A stretch of DNA of 29,901 nt, taken from assembly GCA_028713675.1 (NCBI GenBank), contig JAQTNV010000039.1:1-29901 (forward strand), read 5' to 3'. The DNA is from a bacterium (GTDB lineage: Bacteria; Desulfobacterota; JAPLJL01). Of this stretch, positions 21,963 to 29,045 are shown piece after piece (position 1 is the stretch's first letter; each line of letters begins with the position of its first letter). Made by a program: the position numbers and the translations under genes. Below the pieces are notes generated by a model. It saw only the letters and a program-made list of their open reading frames with translations, ran no database searches and was not told the origin of the DNA.

Positions 21963-23021
21963 GTGAGATTGAAACCATGGCTGAAAATATTTCTTTTTTC
22001 CCTGCCTTTCATCTGCCCGGGAATAGGGTTGGCAGGCGAGACCCCGGCCAAGCCCGAGTTTGTTTTTAAATGGGCGACCATCGCTCCCGAAAACACCTTC
22101 TGGGGCGACGCCGTGATCAAGTCTTCCAAGGAAATGGAGAGATTAAGCAACGGCCGCCTGAAAAATATCTGGTATTTCGGCGCGGTCATGGGGGACGAAC
22201 CCGACGCGATCAGGAAGATGCGGCTGGACCAGGTCCAGGGCGTGGCCCTGCTTTCGGTCGGGCTCTCCAAGCTCGTCCCGGAGATGGTTGTCTTTTTCCT
22301 CCCCGATCTATTTCAAAGTTACGATGAGGTGGATTGCGTTTTCGACAAAACCTGGCCCCTGATTGAAAAAGTCTTTAATGCCAGAGGTCTGGTCCCCCTG
22401 GGCCGGGCCGACGTCGGTTTCAGCGTGGCTTTCTCCAAAAAGCTGTTCAGAAACCTGGAAGAAGGCAAAAGAGCCAAGGTGTGGAAATGGGCGGGGGTGG
22501 AACAGATCGAGGCGGCGGCCAAGATGTTCGGATTCGAAAACCTGATCACCCTCACCCTCCCCGAAGTCATGACCGGTCTCCAGACCGGAATGATCGACAC
22601 CGTCTACGCGACTTACTACTCCTGCATCGCGCTGCAGTGGTATACCCAGATCAAATATATGAGCGATGTAAAACAATCCGGCGCGATTTACGCCCCCGGA
22701 ATGGTGATTTTGAAAAAAGAAAGCTGGGATAAGCTCCCGGAGGATTTAAAGCTTATTATGAAAAAAAATATTGCTGAAAGTGTTAAGCCTCTCCGGGAAC
22801 AGATGCGCAAAGATGAAGCGAAATCCCAGCAGGAACTGATCAAAAAAGGGGTCCAGATGATTGAGTTCGACCAGAAGTTTGTCGACGAAGTTCATCAAAA
22901 AGCCATGTCGGTCTACAAGGATTGGACAGGCGTTTATTATCCCGATTGGCTGTTGCAGGGAGTTCTCTCGGCCCGCAACCAATGCCGGGTGGAGTTGAAC
23001 GCCGCCAAGCCCACGAAGTAG
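21963..23021 (+). CDS. TRAP transporter solute-binding protein (DctP family), copy 1
   Basis: A 352-residue periplasmic protein with a Sec signal peptide (MRLKPWLKIFLFSLPFICPG, cleavage near LAGE). Mature motifs FKWATIAPENTFWGD, FGAVMGDEPDAIRKMRLDQVQG, PDLFQSYDEVD and MTGLQTGMIDTVYATY follow the DctP fold, with the conserved substrate-carboxylate region expected around GVEQIEAA. The start is the GTG at 21963, eight bases after AAAGGAGG; an upstream ATG in the same frame lacks a ribosome-binding site and would spoil the signal peptide. No DctQ/DctM membrane genes are in the window, so it is an orphan or serves a distant transporter. Paralogue of 23536-24594 by tandem duplication. Confidence 0.92.
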   Translation: MRLKPWLKIFLFSLPFICPGIGLAGETPAKPEFVFKWATIAPENTFWGDAVIKSSKEMERLSNGRLKNIWYFGAVMGDEPDAIRKMRLDQVQGVALLSVGLSKLVPEMVVFFLPDLFQSYDEVDCVFDKTWPLIEKVFNARGLVPLGRADVGFSVAFSKKLFRNLEEGKRAKVWKWAGVEQIEAAAKMFGFENLITLTLPEVMTGLQTGMIDTVYATYYSCIALQWYTQIKYMSDVKQSGAIYAPGMVILKKESWDKLPEDLKLIMKKNIAESVKPLREQMRKDEAKSQQELIKKGVQMIEFDQKFVDEVHQKAMSVYKDWTGVYYPDWLLQGVLSARNQCRVELNAAKPTK

Positions 23022-23042
23022 ATAACCCCAAGCCGTCCCGTG

Positions 23043-23078
23043 GAGTCCCGTGGCTAAAGCCGCGGGACTCTTTTTTTT
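23043..23078 (+). terminator. Intrinsic terminator after TRAP gene 1
   Basis: A 12-bp stem GAGTCCCGTGGC/GCCGCGGGACTC with one G-U pair, loop TAAA, followed by eight T. Confidence 0.93.
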
Positions 23079-23168
23079 GCCCTCCGGTTTCTCCCCGTTC
23101 AGAACCGAAATCGAGACAAAATTCCCGTTGGGGCTTAGGCCTCCGCGATCCTTTCGTCTACCCTCTCC

Positions 23169-23198
23169 TTGACCGGACCGGGGTACTCCTTTCATAAT
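23169..23198 (+). promoter_or_regulatory. Duplicated promoter (remnant) of the Fe-S lipoprotein gene
   Basis: TTGACC (23169-23174), 18-bp spacer, CATAAT (23193-23198), identical in layout to 24744-24773. It now drives only the truncated hybrid frame downstream. Confidence 0.5.
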
Positions 23199-23204
23199 TT
23201 ACTT

Positions 23205-23264
23205 GTGTCCCCTTCACGAAAGAAATTGGACCGCCGGGATTTTCCGAAAATCTCCCTGATCGCG
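23205..23264 (+). pseudogene. 5' remnant of the Fe-S lipoprotein gene
   Basis: A GTG followed by about 20 codons (SPSRKKLDRRDFPKISLIA) matching the start of the gene at 24780, with one Leu to Pro change inside the Tat signal. It then runs across the duplication junction into DUF362-derived DNA in another frame and stops at 23316-23318, giving a 37-codon hybrid. Confidence 0.85.
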
Positions 23265-23272
23265 AATCCCTC

Positions 23273-23388
23273 ATCCCCGGCTGTCCCGTTCCGTCGCTGC
23301 ACCTTCCCTTCGTCATGATGGCGAAAGGAAATAAACTCCTGCGCAGATGCGGATCAGGGATTTCCTTATCGGAAACCTGAGATACTGA
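23273..23388 (+). pseudogene. 3' remnant of the DUF362 gene
   Basis: Matches the last about 117 bp of the intact gene (21678-21794), including GTCATGATGGCGAAAGG and CGGATCAGGGATTTC, but with a small deletion near 23340 that breaks the frame. No start codon. It is the expected by-product of the tandem duplication. The sequence from here to 23453 is decayed DUF362-TRAP spacer. Confidence 0.88.
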
Positions 23389-23453
23389 AAAATCATGGGG
23401 TGGAAAGTAAGATGCGAAAAAATATTAAAGTTTTTTTAAAACCGGAGCAGAAA

Positions 23454-23481
23454 TGGATTTAGCAATTAAAGGTAGTATAAT
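23454..23481 (+). promoter_or_regulatory. Promoter of TRAP binding-protein gene 2
   Basis: TGGATT (23454-23459), 16-bp spacer, perfect TATAAT (23476-23481). Conservation of both boxes and spacing with copy 1, while the sequence between drifts, supports function. Confidence 0.6.
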
Positions 23482-23535
23482 CTCCGCAATGTTTTTCTGA
23501 TAATGACATTAAAAAAAGAAAATAAAGGAGACAAG

Positions 23536-24594
23536 ATGAGACTGAAAAAATGGCTGAAAACATCTCTTTTCTCCCTGCCTTTTATCTGCCCGGCAATCGG
23601 GTTGGCCGGCGAGACCCCAGTCAAGCCCGAGTTTGTTCTTAAATGGGCGACGATCGCCCCCGAAAATACCATCTGGGGGGACAATGTCTATAAATTCTCC
23701 AGGGAAATCGAGAAACAAAGCGGCGGCCGGCTGAAGAACATTTGGTATTTCGGTGCGGTCATGGGGGACGAACCCGACGCGATCAGGAAGATGCGGCTGG
23801 ACCAGGTCCAGGGCGTGGCCCTGCTTTCGGTCGGGCTCTCCAAGCTCATCCCGGAGATGGTTGTCTTTAGCCTTCCCGATCTTTTTCAAAGTTATGAAGA
23901 AGTGGATTGCGTTTTCGATAGGACCTGGCCCTTGATTGAAAAAGTCTTTAATCAGCGGGGCATGGTCCCCCTGGGTCGATCCGACGTCGGTTTCAGCGTG
24001 GCTTTCTCCAAAAAATTGTTTAAAAACCTGGAAGACGGCAGAAAAGCCAAGGTGTGGAAATGGGCGGGGGTGGAACAGATCGAGGCGGCGGCCAAGATGT
24101 TCGGATTTGAAAACCTGATCACCCTCACCCTCCCCGAAGTTATGACCGGCCTCCAGACCGGAATGATCGATACCGTTTATGCGACTTACTATACCTGCAT
24201 CGCGCTGCAGTGGTATACCCAGATCAAATACATGAGCGATGTGAAGCAAACCGGAGCGATTTACGCTCCCGGAATGTTGGTTTTGAAAAAAGAAAGCTGG
24301 GATAAGCTCCCGGAGGATATAAAGCTGATAATGAAAAAACAGATTACTGACAGTGTTAAGCCTCTCCGGGAACAGATGCGCAAAGATGAAGCGCAATCCC
24401 AGCAGGAACTGATTAAAAAAGGAATCCAGATGATTGAGTTCGACCAGGCGTTTATCGATGAAATTCATCAAAAAGCCATGTCAGTCTACCATGATTGGAT
24501 AGGCGTTTATTATCCCGATTGGCTGTTGCAAGGGGTTCTCACGGCCCGCAATCAATGCCGGATGGATTTAAAAACCGCCAAACCCGCTAAGTAG
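23536..24594 (+). CDS. TRAP transporter solute-binding protein (DctP family), copy 2
   Basis: A 352-residue protein of the same length as copy 1 and very similar throughout: the same signal peptide type (MRLKKWLKTSLFSLPFICPA), the same APENTIWGD, VMGDEPDAIRKMRLDQVQG and MTGLQTGMIDTVYATYY. The ATG at 23536 follows AAAGGAGA. Differences from copy 1 lie mainly in residues near ALKE-type surface helices, for example Asn-Ala-Arg-Gly versus Asn-Gln-Arg-Gly in the lobe hinge region; a stretch of about 100 bp near 23755-23850 is identical to copy 1 including synonymous sites, pointing to gene conversion or recent duplication. Both copies look intact, so ligand specificity may have been widened or dosage increased. 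Confidence 0.92.
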   Translation: MRLKKWLKTSLFSLPFICPAIGLAGETPVKPEFVLKWATIAPENTIWGDNVYKFSREIEKQSGGRLKNIWYFGAVMGDEPDAIRKMRLDQVQGVALLSVGLSKLIPEMVVFSLPDLFQSYEEVDCVFDRTWPLIEKVFNQRGMVPLGRSDVGFSVAFSKKLFKNLEDGRKAKVWKWAGVEQIEAAAKMFGFENLITLTLPEVMTGLQTGMIDTVYATYYTCIALQWYTQIKYMSDVKQTGAIYAPGMLVLKKESWDKLPEDIKLIMKKQITDSVKPLREQMRKDEAQSQQELIKKGIQMIEFDQAFIDEIHQKAMSVYHDWIGVYYPDWLLQGVLTARNQCRMDLKTAKPAK

Positions 24595-24618
24595 ACAACC
24601 ACAAGCCGTCCCGTGGAT

Positions 24619-24650
24619 TCCCGTGGGGAAAGCCGCGGGACTCCATTTTT
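24619..24650 (+). terminator. Weaker terminator after TRAP gene 2
   Basis: TCCCGTGG/CCGCGGGA with a six-base loop, then CTCCATTTTT. This is the copy-2 counterpart of the strong terminator at 23043, with a shorter stem and broken T-tract, so partial read-through into the Fe-S gene is possible. Confidence 0.65.
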
Positions 24651-24743
24651 GTTGTCCTCCGATTTCTCCCCGTTCAGAACCGAAATCGGGACAAAATTTC
24701 CGTTGGGGCTTAGGCCTCCGCGATCCTTTCGTCCGCCCTCTCC

Positions 24744-24773
24744 TTGACCAGACGGGGGTACTCCTTTCATAAT
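24744..24773 (+). promoter_or_regulatory. Promoter of the Fe-S lipoprotein gene; possibly leaderless
   Basis: TTGACC (24744-24749), 18-bp spacer, CATAAT (24768-24773), five of six matches in each box. The expected transcription start, about seven bases after the -10, falls on the GTG at 24780, so the mRNA may be leaderless. The conserved copy at 23169 has the same layout. Confidence 0.6.
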
Positions 24774-24779
24774 TTACTT

Positions 24780-26006
24780 GTGTCCCCTTCACAAAAGAAA
24801 CTGGACCGCCGGGATTTTCTGAAAATTTCCCTGATCGCGGCTTCCTCCCCGTCCCTGCTCACCGCCTGCGGATCGAGGGAGATCCGGGTCCTGGCCCGCA
24901 GGAATCCCGGGGTCACGCCCGCCCAGCTTAAAATTGTCGAATTCTATTCGCAGAGGTCGGCGATCGGCCCTCCCCCCTCCCAGGAACTGCTCAATTTCGT
25001 GGTCCATCTCTTCTCCCCGGAGGAGGCCGAGATCGTCCAATACCTGCCCCTGATCAAGGGGAAAAAAGGAACCTCCCTCCAGATTTCACCCCGGGTCAAG
25101 CTCCCGGAACCGGAAGTGGAAGCCGTCCTCTCCCGGATCGCCGATCAGAAGCGCGCGATCATCTCCTTCGAGGAACCGGGGAAATCCAAGCAGTACGGCC
25201 TCATGCCCATCGTCCCCGGGACCATGGAACTCGTGATGATGGAGGGGAAAAACGATGACTGGCACCGACGCTACGGGCAGCTTTTCGAGGATGTCTACAA
25301 CACCGGATACATCAAGAACATTCTGAAAAAGCCCATCAGAGCCGCCCGCTACATCCCGGTGCAGGAAACCATAAATCTTGTTCATGCGGCCCTTCCCAGC
25401 GACCTCCTGACCGACATGCTGAAGGAACATACCAGCTTCGGGCTGGGGGTCTGCCAGTGCCGCCAGGCCAAGTCCTTTTCGGGACACAATTGCGGGCTTC
25501 CCACCGACACCTGCCTGGCCACGGGAAAGCTGGCGGATTTTCTGGTCCAAAGAAACATCATGCGCCGGATAGATCGCTCCGAGGCCCTGGAGACCAAGCT
25601 GAAAGCCAATGCCGCCGGTCTGGCGACCATGTCGATGAACGTGGCCTTCTCCGAACCCGTGATCAGCTGTTCCTGCTGCGGGTGTTGCTGCGTGATCCTC
25701 CGGACCCTGAATCAGTTCAACACCCCCGGCCTGATCGCCCCGCCCCATTTCACCCCCCGGCGGGACGAGAGCAAATGCCTGAAATGCGGCCTCTGCCAAA
25801 GCAAATGCCCGATGGGGGCCCACTCCCTCTCCGATAAAGGCTGGTCTTTCCGCCGGGAGCGCTGCATCGGCTGCGGGGTCTGCGCCTCGATCTGCCCGGC
25901 CCGGGCCCTCGCCATGGAGCCGGTGAAAAATTACCAGCCTCCCCCGATCAACTACAAGGAATTCGCCTGGCAGATGGCCCCGGGTTATCTGAGTTACGTT
26001 TTGTAA
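24780..26006 (+). CDS. Tat-exported, lipobox-bearing 4Fe-4S protein
   Basis: A 408-residue protein. Its N-terminus has a twin-arginine motif DRRDFLK (Arg10-Arg11), a hydrophobic stretch and the lipobox LLTAC with Cys30, suggesting a Tat-exported lipoprotein. The middle carries CQCRQAKSFSGHNCGLPTDTCL (Cys225/227/238/245) and the Cys-rich CSCCGCCC; the C-terminus has two ferredoxin motifs, Cys333/336/339/343 and Cys362/365/368/372. The CxCR...CxxPxDxCL...CCxCCC layout matches a family of ferredoxin-like proteins with an extra cysteine domain. It probably moves electrons outside the cytoplasmic membrane. The GTG at 24780 is preferred because the upstream TTG of the same frame is the promoter -35 box. 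Its first 20 codons were duplicated into 23205-23264. Confidence 0.85.
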   Translation: MSPSQKKLDRRDFLKISLIAASSPSLLTACGSREIRVLARRNPGVTPAQLKIVEFYSQRSAIGPPPSQELLNFVVHLFSPEEAEIVQYLPLIKGKKGTSLQISPRVKLPEPEVEAVLSRIADQKRAIISFEEPGKSKQYGLMPIVPGTMELVMMEGKNDDWHRRYGQLFEDVYNTGYIKNILKKPIRAARYIPVQETINLVHAALPSDLLTDMLKEHTSFGLGVCQCRQAKSFSGHNCGLPTDTCLATGKLADFLVQRNIMRRIDRSEALETKLKANAAGLATMSMNVAFSEPVISCSCCGCCCVILRTLNQFNTPGLIAPPHFTPRRDESKCLKCGLCQSKCPMGAHSLSDKGWSFRRERCIGCGVCASICPARALAMEPVKNYQPPPINYKEFAWQMAPGYLSYVL

Positions 26007-26106
26007 ACCACCCTTCCCGACTCTTTCCTGATTTATCCCTGGGACTCACCTGCTTCACAGGAAAATGAACTGATTTTATTACTCACCGTCGAAAGCTATG
26101 ACCAAT

Positions 26107-26126
26107 AAAAAACCCCATTAATGGGG
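26107..26126 (-). terminator. Intrinsic terminator for the minus-strand MBL gene
   Basis: On the minus strand the palindrome CCCCATTAATGGGG is followed by TTTTTTA. It sits 34 bp beyond the stop of the MBL-fold gene and just after the convergent Fe-S gene. The rest of 26007-26159 shows nothing else. Confidence 0.8.
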
Positions 26127-26159
26127 TGAATCCAAACAGAAAATCCCGGACAATAATTT

Positions 26160-26867
26160 TCAGATTTCGAGGGTTTCGCCTTCGGCGGGGACCCGGATTT
26201 TTTCCTTCAGGCCCGGGCCGGCCTTCCGCAGCAATTCTTCGGGGCTGCCTTTCATGGAGAAAAGCAGAGGGACGGACGCCCCCGAGGCATAATGGATCGG
26301 GATTAAAAGCTGCGCGTTGAGAATTTCCGCGGCCCGGAGCGCGTCAGCCGGGTCCATTCCCAGCTTGAGCCCGAACATCCTGACCCCGCCGATCGGAAGA
26401 AAGGCGGCGGCGATCCTGAACCGGGAAGCCAGCTCTTTCATCCCCGGGAAAAGAACCGTGTCGCCGGCGAAATAGACTGTCTTTCCTTCCGTAATCATGT
26501 AACCCAGGCACCGGCCGGGATGCCGGGCCGGTACGGCGGTGATCGTCACGGGCGGGAGCAAAAATTCCTCCCCGGGAGAGAGTTCAGTCACGTCCGGGAA
26601 TCCCAACCCGATCAATTTGTTCTTTAATCCGCGCGGGCAAACAACCCGGGCCTGCTTGGGAAGTTTACCCAGGGTCTCGGCGTGCAGGTGATCACCATGT
26701 CCATGAGAGACAAGAATCAAGCTCAAATCCTGGAGTTCTTCCGGCTTGACCTGGCGCGGCCGGGCCGGGAAAAACCGGAAATTCCCGATCAGCCAGGGAT
26801 CGGTGATTATTTTCCTCCCGCCGGATTCAATAATCAGGGTGGAATGTTTGATGTATCGGATTTTCAT
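26160..26867 (-). CDS. MBL-fold metal-dependent hydrolase (UPF0173-like)
   Basis: A 235-residue metallo-beta-lactamase-fold protein: IKHSTLIIESGGRKIITDPW at the N-terminus, VSHGHGDHL (His55, His57, Asp59, His60) as the metal-binding motif, PARHPG, YFAGDT and PIHYAS as later metal ligands. This is the compact UPF0173/RNase Z-like subgroup; the substrate is not known. The ATG at 26867 is used because the longer frame starts at a GTG inside a 7-bp repeat array, giving an N-terminus MNLEPEAF that is simply repeat-encoded. There is no good ribosome-binding site. Confidence 0.88.
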   Translation of the reverse strand: MKIRYIKHSTLIIESGGRKIITDPWLIGNFRFFPARPRQVKPEELQDLSLILVSHGHGDHLHAETLGKLPKQARVVCPRGLKNKLIGLGFPDVTELSPGEEFLLPPVTITAVPARHPGRCLGYMITEGKTVYFAGDTVLFPGMKELASRFRIAAAFLPIGGVRMFGLKLGMDPADALRAAEILNAQLLIPIHYASGASVPLLFSMKGSPEELLRKAGPGLKEKIRVPAEGETLEI

Positions 26868-26885
26868 AGTCACTGGAAATGCTTC

Positions 26886-27040
26886 AGGTTCCAGGTTCAC
26901 CGTTCAAGGTTGGGGCATGATCCTTTTGCTTGTTCTTTTCCAAACTTCGGACTTAGGACCTTGGACCTCTGACTTCTTACGCCTTACTCCTTACGCCTTA
27001 CGCCTCACGCCTTACGCCTCACGCCTTACGTCTTACTTTT
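26886..27040 (-). repeat. Long heptad repeat array
   Basis: On the minus strand a run of AAGGCGT/GAGGCGT/AAGGAGT units (at least ten in tandem, about 26975-27037), then CAGAGGT and CCAAGGT types, and GAACCTG units near 26886-26910. Period 7 is clear to the eye. The stop codon of the next minus-strand gene (27033) lies in its first unit. Confidence 0.88.
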
Positions 27041-27734
27041 GTTTATATTCCGGTTTCCTCCAGGTTCCTCCGGATTCCACCCATTGTTTCAGCTGTCCGA
27101 GCGACTTGGGTATGTCTTTCCGGCTCAAGGCGTCCTCGATGAATTTCGGGATCAGCCTCCCGACCTTGACCAGGGTCCCATAGCGGGCCAGAGTCCGGTG
27201 GTCATCGAGCCGGTAGAATTTCCAGTATCCTTCGAGTTGGGCGAGATCATTCTTAAAATCGGGGTTCAAGGCCCAACTCATCCGGAACTCCCCGGGTTCC
27301 CCGTAGTAATGCTTTACCTGGTAGCGGATATCAATGAAACTGAAGTGGAGCAGGAATTCAATGATATCCCGGTAGCCTTCCCGCTTGACCAGGATGGCCT
27401 GGTCCAGGTGGGGAAGGTATTCCTCCTGCCTCTCGGTCCGGATCAAAAGCCCGTGCACTTCCTCGATCGGTTTCTGAAAAATCAGGGCCGACTGGATGAA
27501 GGCCTTGCTTTCCTTCCGATCCATCTCCTTAAGGATGACAATCTCCCCCGCCTCCAGTTTCTTCCAATCAGAGGCGGAAAGCCCCTGGACCGCCCCGGCC
27601 TTGACCAACGCCGCGGGAACGCCCTGGGTAACCCCCGCCGGGAACTCCCCTTCTCCCGCCCGGGAAACCAGCGGGAAAAGCAAACCGCAGGAAATCGTTA
27701 AAATTATCAGGGAAAATCTTATATTTCTTTTCAC
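27033..27734 (-). CDS. Exported START/SRPBCC-like protein
   Basis: A 233-residue protein with a clear Sec signal peptide (MKRNIRFSLIILTISCGLLF, cleavage near SRAGE). The mature part, with IFQKPIEEVHGLLIRTERQEEYLPHLDQAILV and later IRYQVKHYYGEPGEFRMSWAL, resembles the ligand-binding START/polyketide-cyclase-like fold of exported, uncharacterised proteins. The GTG at 27734 was chosen over one at 27743 because AAGGAGG lies at the right distance. It follows the FmdB gene by 24 bp in the same direction. Function unknown, periplasmic location likely. Confidence 0.75.
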   Translation of the reverse strand: MKRNIRFSLIILTISCGLLFPLVSRAGEGEFPAGVTQGVPAALVKAGAVQGLSASDWKKLEAGEIVILKEMDRKESKAFIQSALIFQKPIEEVHGLLIRTERQEEYLPHLDQAILVKREGYRDIIEFLLHFSFIDIRYQVKHYYGEPGEFRMSWALNPDFKNDLAQLEGYWKFYRLDDHRTLARYGTLVKVGRLIPKFIEDALSRKDIPKSLGQLKQWVESGGTWRKPEYKQK

Positions 27735-27758
27735 TATCGCCACCCTCCTTCGGGATAT

Positions 27759-28145
27759 TTATAAATCCCCGCCTCCCCCGCTTTCCTCCCCGCTTCCGCC
27801 CGGGCCATCCGCTCCCGTTCCCCCCGATTCCAATTCGGCTTCAGCCTCCGCCATCGTCTGGTCAAAATCCCCGCCCATTTCGTCGCCGAATTCCTTGCCC
27901 ATCTTTTTCATCATTTTCATCATGCTTTTGGGGTCTTTCTCGTCCAGGTCTCCCCATTTGGAGGGATCCGCCAGGCCTTCCATCCGGCTTTCCTCCGACT
28001 TGGCTACGGAAAATCGGGACATGATCCGGGTTAATCCGCTGTTCCCGCAGTGCTGGCATTTCTCGGTGAAGGGTTTGGAGGTGTTCAGGATTAGAAAACT
28101 CTGCCTCTTCCGGCATTTATCGCAGACATATTCGTAGATAGGCAT
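27759..28145 (-). CDS. FmdB-type zinc-ribbon protein
   Basis: A 128-residue protein. MPIYEYVCDKCRKRQSFL with Cys8/Cys11 and KCQHCGNSG with Cys30/Cys33 form the FmdB putative regulatory zinc ribbon. The tail is acidic and Gly/Ser rich (GGTGADGPGGSGEESGGGG), with a Met/Lys-rich middle. The ATG at 28145 follows GGGAGG. The family is found next to many metabolic genes and its biochemical role is not established; a nucleic-acid or protein-binding role is assumed. Confidence 0.9.
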   Translation of the reverse strand: MPIYEYVCDKCRKRQSFLILNTSKPFTEKCQHCGNSGLTRIMSRFSVAKSEESRMEGLADPSKWGDLDEKDPKSMMKMMKKMGKEFGDEMGGDFDQTMAEAEAELESGGTGADGPGGSGEESGGGGDL

Positions 28146-28195
28146 AGGCTACCTCCCATATTTAAAATATCATAACATTAAAAACAATCGCTTTT

Positions 28196-28252
28196 AGGTC
28201 TTATGTCTTGGGTAAAGACCCATCACCCATGACCTATCACCCATAACCTTTT
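28196..28252 (-). repeat. Heptad repeat array between minus-strand genes
   Basis: On the minus strand: GGTTATG, GGTGATA, GGTCATG, GGTGATG, GGTCTTT, a clear 7-bp period, directly after the stop codon of the MetH-type gene. Confidence 0.85.
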
Positions 28253-28253
28253 C

Positions 28254-28958
28254 TTAACGCCTGTTCAGGCATTGGAAACGCTGCGGGCAATCCGGGCAGG
28301 GTGGCGGATAATGGCGGGCGTTTTTCTGGCTGCCCCGGGGGCCGATCCCGACAATCGCGGAAACGGATTTTTTCGGGATCATCATCAGGCTGGAAGAAAG
28401 CTTCACCCCGATTTTTTCTCCGGGGATCAGGGAAAACATCTTTTTCTGGTCCTGAATGTCCCAATCACAGTACCCGGGGCTGAAACGGAAGGAAGTCCTT
28501 CTCTTTTCCTCCTGGGCCAGGCGGTCGATCCGGAGGTTAAGATCCTTCACCGCGCCCTCGGCCGATTCCGAGCCGTAAGTATCCAGGATTAAGGCCTGGG
28601 CCAGGTGACCGGCTTCCGAAAGCCGGTCCGACTCCCGCTCCAGCTCCGGGCCGATGGTAATCAGGAAAACCGCCAGGATCTCCGCCTGGAACATGGTCCG
28701 GGCAATCCGGGGGGTCTGCAATTTTATCCCCCCGGGGAGGATTATTTCCGAATGATTGACTTTTTCCACGGGAAAAAGCGTGAAGATTCCCCGGGGATGC
28801 AGGAAATCCCCGCCTTCCTCCAGCACTTCCCTGATGATCTCCTCAACGTTGGGGGTAAGTTCCATCTTTTCCCGGTAACCCAAAGCCTTCAACAGCGCCC
28901 GGCGGCTGACTTTAACCGTCAGGTTTTGGATGACCTGTTCTTTTTCCAGTGCAATCAT
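28254..28958 (-). CDS. Stand-alone methionine synthase reactivation-domain protein
   Basis: A 234-residue protein resembling the C-terminal AdoMet-binding reactivation domain of MetH. Residues around 150-175 (FRFSPGYCDWDIQDQKKMF) correspond to the RxxPGY AdoMet-binding motif, and SSLMMIPKKSVSAIVGIG to the conserved SxxMxPxxSxSG-like region. The C-terminus carries CPDCPQRFQC, three Cys that may bind a cluster or metal, as in related proteins of anaerobes. In full-length MetH this domain remethylates inactive cob(II)alamin using SAM; stand-alone forms probably reactivate separate corrinoid proteins, none of which is in this window. ATG at 28958, weak ribosome-binding site. Confidence 0.85.
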   Translation of the reverse strand: MIALEKEQVIQNLTVKVSRRALLKALGYREKMELTPNVEEIIREVLEEGGDFLHPRGIFTLFPVEKVNHSEIILPGGIKLQTPRIARTMFQAEILAVFLITIGPELERESDRLSEAGHLAQALILDTYGSESAEGAVKDLNLRIDRLAQEEKRRTSFRFSPGYCDWDIQDQKKMFSLIPGEKIGVKLSSSLMMIPKKSVSAIVGIGPRGSQKNARHYPPPCPDCPQRFQCLNRR

Positions 28959-29045
28959 TCTGTTGACACGAATCCCCGGCTCCAGATTGCCGACTTACCC
29001 GAAAGCAACTAAAAGGTGTTTCCAGCTCATTATTCAAATTTCTTA

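Larger units (their letters stand above)
21678..23264 (+). repeat. Tandem duplication, copy 1 (about 1.59 kb)
   Basis: Runs from inside the DUF362 3' end (ATCCCCGGCTG at 21678) through the first TRAP binding protein and its terminator to the first about 20 codons of an Fe-S protein gene (CTGATCGCG ending at 23264). Every part recurs in the same order in copy 2. Confidence 0.88.
23273..24839 (+). repeat. Tandem duplication, copy 2 (about 1.57 kb)
   Basis: Begins with the DUF362 remnant and ends where the intact Fe-S gene continues beyond the duplicated part (24839). The eight bases AATCCCTC (23265-23272) between the copies match neither side cleanly. Confidence 0.88.

Noticed and set aside
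23509-24471. Open frame of 320 codons on the minus strand opposite TRAP gene 2
   Set aside because: The corresponding frame in copy 1 is broken, as expected if only the plus-strand gene is under selection.
26975-27040. Repeat array considered as a CRISPR
   Set aside because: Units are 7 bp with no spacers and no cas genes are nearby.
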